Notes under the pieces: model-generated | Told to the model about the DNA's origin: nothing | The model's input: the letters and a program-made list of their open reading frames with translations, nothing else | The model's database searches: none | Shown here: positions 57,690 through 64,000 of the stretch, piece after piece | How the letters are laid out: the number at the start of each line of letters is the position of its first letter | How positions within the stretch are numbered: position 1 is the stretch's first letter | Assembly: GCF_016743815.1 (NCBI RefSeq) | Contig: NZ_CP061035.1 | Location: 3,345,001 to 3,409,000 of the forward strand | DNA: 64,000 nt | Origin: Sphingomonas aliaeris | GTDB taxonomy: Bacteria > Pseudomonadota > Alphaproteobacteria > Sphingomonadales > Sphingomonadaceae | Reading direction: 5' to 3' | Position numbers and translations under genes: made by a program

Positions 57690-58882
57690 GCGAGCAAGAC
57701 GTCCGTACTTTCAAGGTGGGGGCCGATGACGACGGCATCCGGCTGGACCGTTGGTTCAAGCGCAACCTGCCCGATACCAGCTTCACGACGGTGGCGATGT
57801 GGGCGCGGTCCGGCCAGTTGCGCGTCGATGGCGCGCGCGCGACGCCGGGCGACCGGATCGCCGCCGGTCAGTTGATCCGCGTGCCCCCGGTCGAGGCGGT
57901 GCGCGAGGATGCGCCGAAGAAGAAGGAACGCGTCGAGCTTTCCGACGAACAGAACGCCTATATCCGCGAGATGGTGATCCACCGCGATGCGCAGGCGATC
58001 GTCATCAACAAGCCGCCGGGCCTCGCGACACAGGGCGGCACCAAGACGACCGAGCATGTCGACGGGCTGCTCGACGGATTGCAGTTCGACGGCGAAAGCC
58101 GGCCGAAGCTGGTCCACCGGCTGGACAAGGATACGAGCGGGGCGCTGCTGATCGCGCGGACGACGCGTGCGGCGGCGTATTTCGCGAAGACTTTCTCCTC
58201 ACGGACCGCTCGCAAGACCTATTGGGCGCTGGTCGTCGGCGTGCCGTCGATCGAGGATGGTACGATCGAACTGCCGATCGCCAAGCAGCCGGGCAGCGGT
58301 GGCGAGAAGATGCATGTCGACGAGAAGGAAGGCGCGCCGGCCCGTACGCGGTACCGCGTGATCGAGATGGCGGGCACGACGACCGCGTGGCTGGAACTGA
58401 TCCCCTATACCGGGCGGACGCACCAATTGCGCGTGCATCTGGCGGCGATCGGGCATCCGATCGTCGGCGACGGGAAATATGGCGGGCAGGCCGCGTTCCT
58501 GACCGGCGGGATCAGTCGCAAGATGCACCTGCATTCGCGCCGCATCCGCGTCGATCATCCCGATGGCGGCGAAATCGACGTGCAGGCCGAACTGCCGACG
58601 CATTTCGCGGAGAGCCTGAAACAGCTCGGTTTCGACGAAATGCTTGGCAATACAATGCCGTTGGAGACGCCGCCGCCGCCGAGCAAGGCGGTGAAGAAGC
58701 AGCAGGCGAAGCAACATGCGAAGAACCTGCGCAAGGATCGCAAGGGCGAACGGCGCAACCGCGGCAGCGAACCGGTGCGCGGCGCGGCAGGCAAGGCGCC
58801 GCCGAAGGGCAAGCCGGCCGGCAAGAAGCCCGGACCCAAGCCGGCGCCGAAAAAGCCGGGGCCACCCCGGGCACGCCCCTGA
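57686..58882 (+). CDS. RluC/RluD-family pseudouridine synthase with basic C-terminal tail
   Basis: 398 residues. N-terminal S4 domain (DGIRLDRWFKRNLPDTSFTTVAMWARSGQLRVDG), then the catalytic Asp in HRLDKDTSGALLIAR (about residue 147) and GRTHQLRVHLAAIGHPIVGDGKYG. The last ~70 residues are Lys/Pro/Arg-rich (KKQQAKQHAKNLRKDRKGERR, then repeated KPGPKPAPKK), which likely bind RNA. RluC is the probable identity (23S rRNA) but the target is not provable here. Coupled to crcB and the PaiB-like gene. Confidence 0.9.
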   Translation: MSEQDVRTFKVGADDDGIRLDRWFKRNLPDTSFTTVAMWARSGQLRVDGARATPGDRIAAGQLIRVPPVEAVREDAPKKKERVELSDEQNAYIREMVIHRDAQAIVINKPPGLATQGGTKTTEHVDGLLDGLQFDGESRPKLVHRLDKDTSGALLIARTTRAAAYFAKTFSSRTARKTYWALVVGVPSIEDGTIELPIAKQPGSGGEKMHVDEKEGAPARTRYRVIEMAGTTTAWLELIPYTGRTHQLRVHLAAIGHPIVGDGKYGGQAAFLTGGISRKMHLHSRRIRVDHPDGGEIDVQAELPTHFAESLKQLGFDEMLGNTMPLETPPPPSKAVKKQQAKQHAKNLRKDRKGERRNRGSEPVRGAAGKAPPKGKPAGKKPGPKPAPKKPGPPRARP

Positions 58883-59484
58883 TGCATCCGAACGCGTCGT
58901 TCCGCTGGGAAGACCGCGCGGCGATGCGCGATCTGGTATCGGCTTTGGGGTTCGGCGCGCTGTTCGCGGGGACGCCGGACGGCCCCCGCGTCGCGCATGT
59001 GCCGGTCGTGTGGCTGGATGACGATACGATCGCGCTGCACGTCGCGCGCGGCAACGGCATTGCGCGGCATCTGGACGGGGCGACGGCTTTGTTCGTCGCG
59101 CAGGGGCCGGACGGTTATGTCAGCCCGGATTATTACGGGCTGGGGCCGGATCAGGTGCCGACGTGGAATTATGTCGCGGTCGAACTGGAAGGCACGATGC
59201 GGCGGATGGACGAGGCCGGGCTGGTCGATCAGCTGGACCGGCTGAGCGCCGAGCAGGAGGCGAAGCTCGCGCCCAAGACGCCCTGGGTCCGCGACAAGAT
59301 GGACCCGAAGCTGTTCGCGCAGCACCTTCGCGGGATTGTCGGCTATCGGCTGGAGATCCAGGGCTGGCGGGGCACGCGCAAGCTTGGGCAGAACAAGCCC
59401 GAGGCGGCGCGGCTGGCGGCGGCGGACGGGGTGGAAGCGGCGGGACGCCGGGCGATCGCGCACCTGATGCGGAATCCGGCATGA
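58882..59484 (+). CDS. FMN-binding negative transcriptional regulator (PaiB-like)
   Basis: 200 residues. FGALFAGTPDGPRVAHVPVVWLDDDTIALHVARGN, VAQGPDGYVSPDYYG, VPTWNYVAVELEGTMR and KLGQNKPEAARLAAADGVEA match the PaiB split-barrel family, named after a Bacillus repressor of protease genes; in Proteobacteria it is more likely an FMN enzyme. The ATG overlaps the previous stop (TGATG). Confidence 0.9.
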   Translation: MHPNASFRWEDRAAMRDLVSALGFGALFAGTPDGPRVAHVPVVWLDDDTIALHVARGNGIARHLDGATALFVAQGPDGYVSPDYYGLGPDQVPTWNYVAVELEGTMRRMDEAGLVDQLDRLSAEQEAKLAPKTPWVRDKMDPKLFAQHLRGIVGYRLEIQGWRGTRKLGQNKPEAARLAAADGVEAAGRRAIAHLMRNPA

Positions 59485-60137
59485 ACAAATTGGCGCTGTT
59501 CGATTGCGACGGCACGTTGGTCGACAGCCAAGCGAACATCTGCGCTGCGGTCGAACAGGCCTTCGCGCTGCACGGAATCGCGATCCCGGAACGCGCGGCG
59601 ATCCGCCGGATCGTCGGGCTGAGCCTGGTCGAGGCGATGCGCGGACTGTTGCCCGGTGCCGACGACGCGCAGCATCGCGCGATGGCGGAGGATTACAAGC
59701 TGGCGTTCCAGCGGATGCGCGCGACGGGCGCGCTGGCGGACGAACCGTTGTTCGACGGGATGATCGCGATGCTGGACCGTCTGGATGCCGATGGCTGGGT
59801 GTTCGGCGTGGCGACGGGCAAGTCCGATCGCGGGCTGGCGCACGTGCTGGACCTGCACGGCATCAAGGCGCGGTTCGTGACCTTGCAGACCGCCGACCGC
59901 CACCCGTCCAAGCCGCACCCGTCGATGATCGAGACCGCGATGGCGGAGGCGGGATCGTCGCCCGAGACGACGGTGATGATCGGCGACACCAGCTATGACA
60001 TCGTAATGGGTCGGAATGCGGGCACGCGGACGGTGGGCGTGTCGTGGGGTTATCATCCGGCCGAGGAATTGCTGGCGTGCGGTGCGCATGCGGTGGCGGC
60101 CGAAGTGGCGGATTTGCCGGGGTTGATGGTGGGTTAG
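59481..60137 (+). CDS. HAD family hydrolase (phosphoglycolate phosphatase-like)
   Basis: 218 residues. Nucleophile motif LALFDCDGTLVDSQ, motif II/III region GVATGKSDRGLAHVLD, and motif IV VMIGDTSYDIVMGRNAGTRTVGVSWGYH. The cap domain is helical (C1). Similar to Gph but substrate unproven. Overlaps the PaiB-like stop by 4 bp, making crcB-rluC-paiB-HAD one unit ending in a repeat element. Confidence 0.91.
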   Translation: MNKLALFDCDGTLVDSQANICAAVEQAFALHGIAIPERAAIRRIVGLSLVEAMRGLLPGADDAQHRAMAEDYKLAFQRMRATGALADEPLFDGMIAMLDRLDADGWVFGVATGKSDRGLAHVLDLHGIKARFVTLQTADRHPSKPHPSMIETAMAEAGSSPETTVMIGDTSYDIVMGRNAGTRTVGVSWGYHPAEELLACGAHAVAAEVADLPGLMVG

Positions 60138-60169
60138 GTTTGGGCTGTCTTCCGGGGAGGGCCCATGCT

Positions 60170-60298
60170 TCTCCCCTCCCTGGAAGGGAGGGGTTGGGGG
60201 TGGGTGCGGGCCGGGCGTACCGATGCCGTGCGCCCCGTACTTGCCGTATCGCGGACATCCACCACCCCCGGCCCCTCCCTTTCAGGGAGGGGAGAAGG
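60170..60298. repeat. Double-hairpin palindromic element (family A)
   Basis: Left arm CTTCTCCCCTCCCTGGAAGG then GAGGGGTTGGGGGTGGGTG (60169-60205), right arm ACCACCCCCGGCCCCTCCCT then TTCAGGGAGGGGAGAAGG (60260-60297), in inverted orientation. Core of ~50 bases. Same architecture as the copies in prmC and before crcB. It sits between the HAD gene and a small membrane protein gene. Confidence 0.8.
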
Positions 60299-60339
60299 AG
60301 GGTTTTCCATCCCTCCCCCATCGGTGTAGGACGCGGCCT

Positions 60340-60561
60340 ATGACCGATCCCGACACACTTGCGCGCAACCGGTATCTGGCGATCGTCGCCAGCCGGCCGG
60401 TCGCGGCGGCGGGGGCGGTGTTCGGGCTGGTGTTGCTGTCGCGCGGGATTTCGATCGGGCAGAAGATCCTGGGTACGGCGATCGTCATCTCCGCGATGAT
60501 CGTGATGGCGGTGGTGCCCGCAGCGCTTGCCCGGCGCTGGCGCACGCCGCCTGAGGGCTGA
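60340..60561 (+). CDS. Small hypothetical membrane protein upstream of ATP12
   Basis: 73 residues with two membrane helices (VAAAGAVFGLVLLSR and ILGTAIVISAMIVMAVVPAAL) and charged ends. No family recognised. 6 bases before the ATP12 gene, so likely part of its operon. Judged real by spacing, codon bias and membrane pattern. Confidence 0.7.
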   Translation: MTDPDTLARNRYLAIVASRPVAAAGAVFGLVLLSRGISIGQKILGTAIVISAMIVMAVVPAALARRWRTPPEG

Positions 60562-60567
60562 GAGACG

Positions 60568-61251
60568 ATGAAGCGATTCTGGACGGATGTGGCGGTGGAT
60601 GCCGCGGGCGTCGTGACGCTGGACGGCCGGCCGGTGCGCACGCCGGGACGCGTGCCGCTGGCCCTGCCCTTCCCCGCGCTCGCCGATGCGGTGGCGGAGG
60701 AATGGCGCGGGGTGACGGGCGAGATCGATCCGCGCGCGATGCCGATGACCGGCCTGTCCAATGCAGTGATCGACCGGATCGCCCCCGACACCGCCGCCTT
60801 CGCCGCGAGTCTGGCGACGTTCGGCGAAAGCGACCTGCTCTATTACCGCGCGCCGGAACCGGATGCTCTGGTCGCGCGGCAGGCGTTGCTGTGGGATCCG
60901 CTGCTAAGCTGGGCACGGACGCGGTACGACGTGCATTTCGAGATCGTCCAAGGCGTCATGCACCGCACGCAGCCCGCCGCGACGATCGCGCGGCTGGGCG
61001 ATGCGATCGCGGCGCGAACGGCGTGGGAACTGGCCGGCCTGTCCCCGATCGTCACGATCGGCGGATCGCTGATCGCGGCGCTGGCGGTGGTCGAGGGCGC
61101 GGCGACCGCCGAAGAGGCGTGGCGCGCGGTCGAGGCGGACGAGGACTGGCAGACCGAGCAATGGGGCCGCGACGAAGTGTCGATCGCAGCACTCGAATCG
61201 CGGCGCAGGGATTTCTTCGCGGGTGCGCGTTTCCTGGAACTGATCGGCTGA
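60568..61251 (+). CDS. ATP12 family F1-ATPase assembly chaperone
   Basis: 227 residues. KRFWTDVAVDAAGVVTLDGRPVRTPGRVPLALPFPALADAVAEEW at the start, MPMTGLSNAVIDRI, ESDLLYYRAPEPDALVARQALLWDPLLSWA and the late ALESRRRDFFAGARFL are ATP12 marks. In mitochondria Atp12 chaperones the F1 alpha subunit; the bacterial role is assumed similar. Overlaps the next start by 1 base. Confidence 0.93.
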   Translation: MKRFWTDVAVDAAGVVTLDGRPVRTPGRVPLALPFPALADAVAEEWRGVTGEIDPRAMPMTGLSNAVIDRIAPDTAAFAASLATFGESDLLYYRAPEPDALVARQALLWDPLLSWARTRYDVHFEIVQGVMHRTQPAATIARLGDAIAARTAWELAGLSPIVTIGGSLIAALAVVEGAATAEEAWRAVEADEDWQTEQWGRDEVSIAALESRRRDFFAGARFLELIG

Positions 61252-61973
61252 TGTCCGACGGCTGGGCGGAATCGGCCGAAGCCTGGATCGCCGACATGGG
61301 TGACGAAGGGGATTTTGGGCGCCGGTTCGTGCTGGATGCGCCGATGCTGAAGCGTGCGGCAGCGGCGGGATCGGGACCGTTCACGACCGTGCTGGACGTC
61401 GGATGCGGCGAGGGGCGGTTCTGCCGGATGCTCGCCGATCTGGGGATGGATACGACCGGCATCGATCCGACCGCAGCCTTGATCGACCATGCGCGGATGC
61501 TGCACCCCGAGGGTGCCTATGCGATCGGGCGCGCGGAGCGGCTGGATTTCGCGGACGCGTCGTTCGATCTGGTCGTCAGCTATCTGGCGCTGATCGACAT
61601 TCCCGACATTGCGGCGGGCATTGCGGAAATGGCGCGCGTGTTGCGTCCGGGCGGCACGTTGCTGATCGCCAACCTAAACAGCTTCAACACGGCATCGAAC
61701 GAAGGGTGGGAAACCGATTGGAGCGGGCATTCGAAGTTCGCGATCGACGATTATCTGGACGAGCGCGCGAACTGGGTCAGCTGGCGCGGGATCCGTATCC
61801 AGAACTGGCATCGGCCGCTGTCGACGTATATGTCGCTGCTGATCGGTCAGGGGCTGGTCCTGACGCATTTCGCCGAGCCTGCGCCGGTCGGGGGGATGCG
61901 AAACAGGGGGGACCGGTATCGGCGGGTGCCCTGGTTCATGATGATGGAATGGCGGAAGCCTGATCGGTCCTGA
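61251..61973 (+). CDS. Class I SAM-dependent methyltransferase
   Basis: 240 residues. Motif I TVLDVGCGEGRFCRMLADLG, then GIDPTAALI, FADASFDLVVSYLALIDIPDIAAGIAEMARVLRPGGTLLIANL. UbiE/type 11-like; substrate unknown. Starts on the ATP12 stop (TGATG). Followed by two family B repeats. Confidence 0.88.
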   Translation: MSDGWAESAEAWIADMGDEGDFGRRFVLDAPMLKRAAAAGSGPFTTVLDVGCGEGRFCRMLADLGMDTTGIDPTAALIDHARMLHPEGAYAIGRAERLDFADASFDLVVSYLALIDIPDIAAGIAEMARVLRPGGTLLIANLNSFNTASNEGWETDWSGHSKFAIDDYLDERANWVSWRGIRIQNWHRPLSTYMSLLIGQGLVLTHFAEPAPVGGMRNRGDRYRRVPWFMMMEWRKPDRS

Positions 61974-61977
61974 TTTT

Positions 61978-62119
61978 GTTCACGCGAAGGCGCGAAGGCA
62001 CGAAGGATGTTTCCCGGGCTGGTTGTTTCGGGCGACGTGGATGCGTGGCCGTCAAGAAGTGAAAGATAAGCAGGACGTGCGGCTTGCACGTCTTCGCGTC
62101 TTTGCGCCTTCGCGTGAAC
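61978..62119. repeat. Inverted-repeat element, GTTC...GAAC type (family B, first copy)
   Basis: Left arm from GTTCACGCGAAGGCGCGAAG (61978) and right arm ending CTTCGCGTGAAC-like sequence at 62119 are imperfect complements of about 30 bases. Arms are built from GCGAAGGC repeats. The core of ~80 bases shows no gene. Confidence 0.78.
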
Positions 62120-62138
62120 TCATCTGAATAAGAGAGTT

Positions 62139-62275
62139 GGTTCGCGCAGAGGCGCAGAGAGCGCGGAGGAGGTGCGCTTGCGGTTGCCGCACGTCCTATC
62201 TCGACCGTCCGATTTTAGCTCTCGCGATCGCAGCGGGGGACGATTTCTCTGCGTCCTCGGCGACTCTGCGCGAAC
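62139..62275. repeat. Inverted-repeat element, GTTC...GAAC type (family B, second copy)
   Basis: Left arm GGTTCGCGCAGAGGCGCAGA (62139 on) and right arm ending GACTCTGCGCGAAC (62275), imperfect complements over about 28 bases. GCAGAGGC units replace the GCGAAGGC units of the neighbour, showing family divergence. It ends 13 bases before the gmk stop codon. Confidence 0.76.
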
Positions 62276-62287
62276 AATCCTTCTAAA

Positions 62288-62950
62288 TCAGCGCAGGAGT
62301 TTGCGGATGAAGCCGATGATGCCTGTCTGACGTGAGCGCTTGAGGCGTTCCGCCGCGAGGATCGTCTTCACCCCGTCGAAGCAGGTTTCCACATGGTCGT
62401 TGACCAGGACGTAGTCGTACCCGTCCCAATGGCTGACCTCGTTCGCGGCGCGGTCCATGCGGGCGTCGATGACTTCCATCGCGTCAGTGCGGCGGTCGAT
62501 CAGGCGCTGGCGCAGGACGGGCATCGACGGTGGCAGGATGAAGACGCGGACGACATCGCCGCCGGCCAGCTGGTGCAATTGCTGCGCACCCTGCCAGTCG
62601 ATGTCGAACAGGATGTCCTTGCCCTGTTCCAGCACGTTCCAGACCTGCGCCTTGGGCGTGCCGTAACGATGGCCGAAGACATGCGCCCATTCGAGGAATT
62701 CGTGATTGGCGACCATCTCGCGAAACGTTTCGAGATCGGTGAAGTGATAATGGACGCCGTCCACCTCGCCTGGGCAGATCGGCCGCGTCGTGTAGGAGAT
62801 CGACACGACGAGTTCGGGGTTCGATTCGAGCAGCTTGCCTGCGATCGTCGATTTGCCCGCGCCCGAAGGCGAGGACAGTACGAACATCATCCCCCGGCGT
62901 TTGAAACCGTGGGGATCTTCGGGGTCGATCGTCTTTGCGGAATCCGGCAT
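62288..62950 (-). CDS. gmk: Guanylate kinase
   Basis: Phosphorylates GMP and dGMP with ATP. 220 residues; P-loop SSPSGAGKST, GMP-binding SISYTTRPICPGEVDGVHYHF and EWAHVFGHRYGT, lid FDIDWQGAQQL, and RMDRAANEVSHWDGYDYVLVND. The first ~20 residues form an extra N-terminal lead, and MMFVLSS would be an alternative start. Alone on the minus strand here. Confidence 0.96.
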   Translation of the reverse strand: MPDSAKTIDPEDPHGFKRRGMMFVLSSPSGAGKSTIAGKLLESNPELVVSISYTTRPICPGEVDGVHYHFTDLETFREMVANHEFLEWAHVFGHRYGTPKAQVWNVLEQGKDILFDIDWQGAQQLHQLAGGDVVRVFILPPSMPVLRQRLIDRRTDAMEVIDARMDRAANEVSHWDGYDYVLVNDHVETCFDGVKTILAAERLKRSRQTGIIGFIRKLLR

Positions 62951-63024
62951 GGGCGCTAGTGGCGGCGTGACGGGGCGTCCGTCAAGTCATGCGCGCATCG
63001 CCATGCCAGATTCGAGGCCGCGGA

Positions 63025-63225
63025 TCAGACCGTTCGCCGGGACTCGCGGTGCCGGTCATAGGCCTTTTTCGCGACATAGGCGCCGCCGAGCGCGAGGCCG
63101 AGCGGACCCATGCGGGTCAGCACGCGACTGGCGATCATGCCGATCGCGGCGCCTTTCAGCCCGCTGTCACCGTTGCGACGATCGATCTCAGCGCCGATCA
63201 GGGACCCCAGAATACCGCGAATCAT
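63025..63225 (-). CDS. Small hypothetical protein
   Basis: 66 residues. IRGILGSLIGAEIDRRNGDSGLKGAAIGMIASRVLTRMGPLGLALGGAYVAKKAYDRH has two glycine-rich hydrophobic stretches, glycine-zipper-like. Overlaps the preceding gene by 4 bp, so both form a pair. No family named. Confidence 0.7.
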   Translation of the reverse strand: MIRGILGSLIGAEIDRRNGDSGLKGAAIGMIASRVLTRMGPLGLALGGAYVAKKAYDRHRESRRTV

Positions 63226-63437
63226 GCACCTTCTCCATTTCCGAATGCTTTGTTCTTGAGTTCGGCCGCACCGCGCAAGACGGCCCAGCCGACCGCGTAA
63301 GTCACCGCGAGCGGCAGAACGACCTTCAGCACATTGGCGGTGATCGCACCGATGATCGCGCCGTCCGCCGCACCGTCGTCGCCACTCATCGCGTCGATCC
63401 CGCCGCCGATCAGCGCACCAATGGTCGTTGCACTCAC
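63222..63437 (-). CDS. Small hypothetical membrane protein
   Basis: 71 residues. A Gly/Asp-rich start (TIGALIGGGIDAMSGDDGAADGAIIG) and one membrane helix (VVLPLAVTYAVGWAVL) with a charged tail. Coupled to the following gene by ATGA. Similar glycine patterns in both suggest they act together; function unknown. Confidence 0.68.
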   Translation of the reverse strand: MSATTIGALIGGGIDAMSGDDGAADGAIIGAITANVLKVVLPLAVTYAVGWAVLRGAAELKNKAFGNGEGA

Positions 63438-63499
63438 GTTCTGTTCCCTCGCATCGTTCGGACAGCATAAAGCGCGAGGGGGGCGGGAGTTCCGTTACC

Positions 63500-63644
63500 G
63501 ATCCTCCCCGGCACGGGGATGGGGATCGGCCGGCTCCTTCAGCCGGGTGGTGGAGGGGGTTCTCCGCGAGTGGATCACTGGTGGAGAACCCCCTCCACCA
63601 TTCGCTGAATGCTCATGGTCCCCCTCCCCGTGCCGGGGAGGAAC
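63500..63644. repeat. Nested inverted-repeat element abutting fumC
   Basis: Three nested features: outer arms 63500-63527 and 63617-63644 (CCTCCCCGGCACGGGGA core), a small hairpin CCGGCT/AGCCGG at 63530-63546, and a perfect 18-bp inverted pair TGGTGGAGGGGGTTCTCC (63548-63565) with 63583-63600. The outer right arm touches the fumC stop codon. It has a similar C/G-rich hairpin style to family A but different sequence. Confidence 0.78.
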
Positions 63645-64000
63645 TAGACCATATCCTCGGGGCGGACGACGCGATCGAACGTGGCTTCGTCGACCAGGTT
63701 GAGCGCGAGCCCCGCCTCGCGCAGCGTCAGCCCTTCGGCATGCGCATGCTTGGCGATCTTCGCGGCATTGTCATATCCGATTTCGGGCGCGAGCGCGGTG
63801 ACGAGCATCAGCGACCGTTCGACCAGATCGGCGATCCGCGCGCGATCGGGCTCCAGCCCGTCGACGCAGCGTTCCGCGAAACTCTGCATGCCCGTGGCGA
63901 GCAGATCGATCGAGCGTAGCACCGCCGCCCCGATCAACGGTTTGAACACGTTGAGTTCGAGATGCCCCTGCAGTCCCCCGACCGTCACCGCGGTGTGATT
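63644..64000 (-). CDS. fumC: Fumarate hydratase class II, C-terminal part (runs off the window)
   Basis: The last ~118 residues of a class II fumarase: NHTAVTVGGLQGHLELNVFKPLIG, DLLATGMQSFAERCVDGLEPDRARIADLVERSLMLVTALAPEIGYDNAAKIAKHAHAEGLTLREA. Reversible hydration of fumarate to malate, TCA cycle. The gene continues beyond 64000. An aspartate ammonia-lyase is less likely given CVDGLEPD and EIGYDNAAKIAK. Confidence 0.93.
   Translation of the reverse strand, partial: NHTAVTVGGLQGHLELNVFKPLIGAAVLRSIDLLATGMQSFAERCVDGLEPDRARIADLVERSLMLVTALAPEIGYDNAAKIAKHAHAEGLTLREAGLALNLVDEATFDRVVRPEDMV

Larger units (their letters stand above)
61974..62287. other. Intergenic region filled by two repeat elements
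   Basis: 314 bases between the convergent methyltransferase and gmk genes. Two tandem inverted-repeat elements of family B (61978-62119 and 62139-62275) account for nearly all of it. I see no separate terminator, so the elements may serve as one. Confidence 0.7.

Overview
The window looks like ordinary chromosome of a high-GC alphaproteobacterium of the Sphingomonas group. This is inferred from family content and gene order (tol-pal cluster, coxB-ctaD-ctaB-ctaG-ctaE with DUF983 and SURF1, DUF4167 protein, CIRCE-controlled groESL, ATP12 chaperone) and from the dense packing of genes with 1-11 bp overlaps. I found no rRNA, tRNA, CRISPR array, phage, plasmid or insertion sequence with a transposase.

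Layout. 1-3.1 kb: a CBS-domain protein, a divergent HxlR regulator/quinone reductase pair (qorB) and a disordered DUF4167 protein. 3.4-6.7 kb: hisS-prfA-prmC, with a divergent low-GC 3' part in hisS and a palindromic element plus a frameshift in prmC. 6.8-10.1 kb: DUF1345 protein, M61 peptidase and pyrophosphatase. 10.1-12.8 kb: a minus-strand chain of six tightly coupled genes, vapB-vapC-EamA-GNAT-SMR-TfoX. 12.9-18.4 kb: ispG, an acyltransferase, a doubly frameshifted isoaspartyl peptidase, an S1/P1 nuclease and a small SPFH operon. 18.5-23.1 kb: ybgC-tolQ-tolR-tolA-tolB-pal envelope system. 23.1-26.3 kb: nitronate monooxygenase-like protein, lysC and ubiG. 26.3-31.9 kb: a glycan-type region with three glycosyltransferases, a DUF2141 protein and a membrane protein. 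31.9-36.5 kb: pyrE-pdxJ-acpS-lepB-AI2E-maiA. 36.7-45.7 kb: aa3-type cytochrome c oxidase and its assembly factors, then thrC and an rRNA-type methyltransferase. 45.8-49.5 kb: thiolase and groESL. 49.6-55.0 kb: MATE exporter, sppA (frameshifted), an N-acetyltransferase, a secreted hypothetical and a TRIC-type channel. 55.5-64 kb: OsmC, a glycine-zipper protein, crcB, a pseudouridine synthase, PaiB-like, HAD, ATP12, a methyltransferase, gmk, two small membrane proteins and the 3' end of fumC.

Two things stand out across the window. First, at least three families of small inverted-repeat elements without any coding capacity sit at gene ends (and one inside prmC): CCCCTCCC/GGGAGGGG double hairpins, GTTC...GAAC elements with repeated GCGAAGGC-like units, and the GTGCTGAGC...TCGAAGC type. 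Second, four clear coding frame breaks (prmC, two in the isoaspartyl peptidase, sppA) are single-base changes in G runs of 4-7. That pattern suggests homopolymer sequencing error as much as true gene loss. No clearly new biological system is evident. The best leads are the mosaic-looking hisS, the toxin-antitoxin/efflux/acetyltransferase operon, the repeat families, and a hidden small gene or RNA between 55.1 and 55.5 kb.
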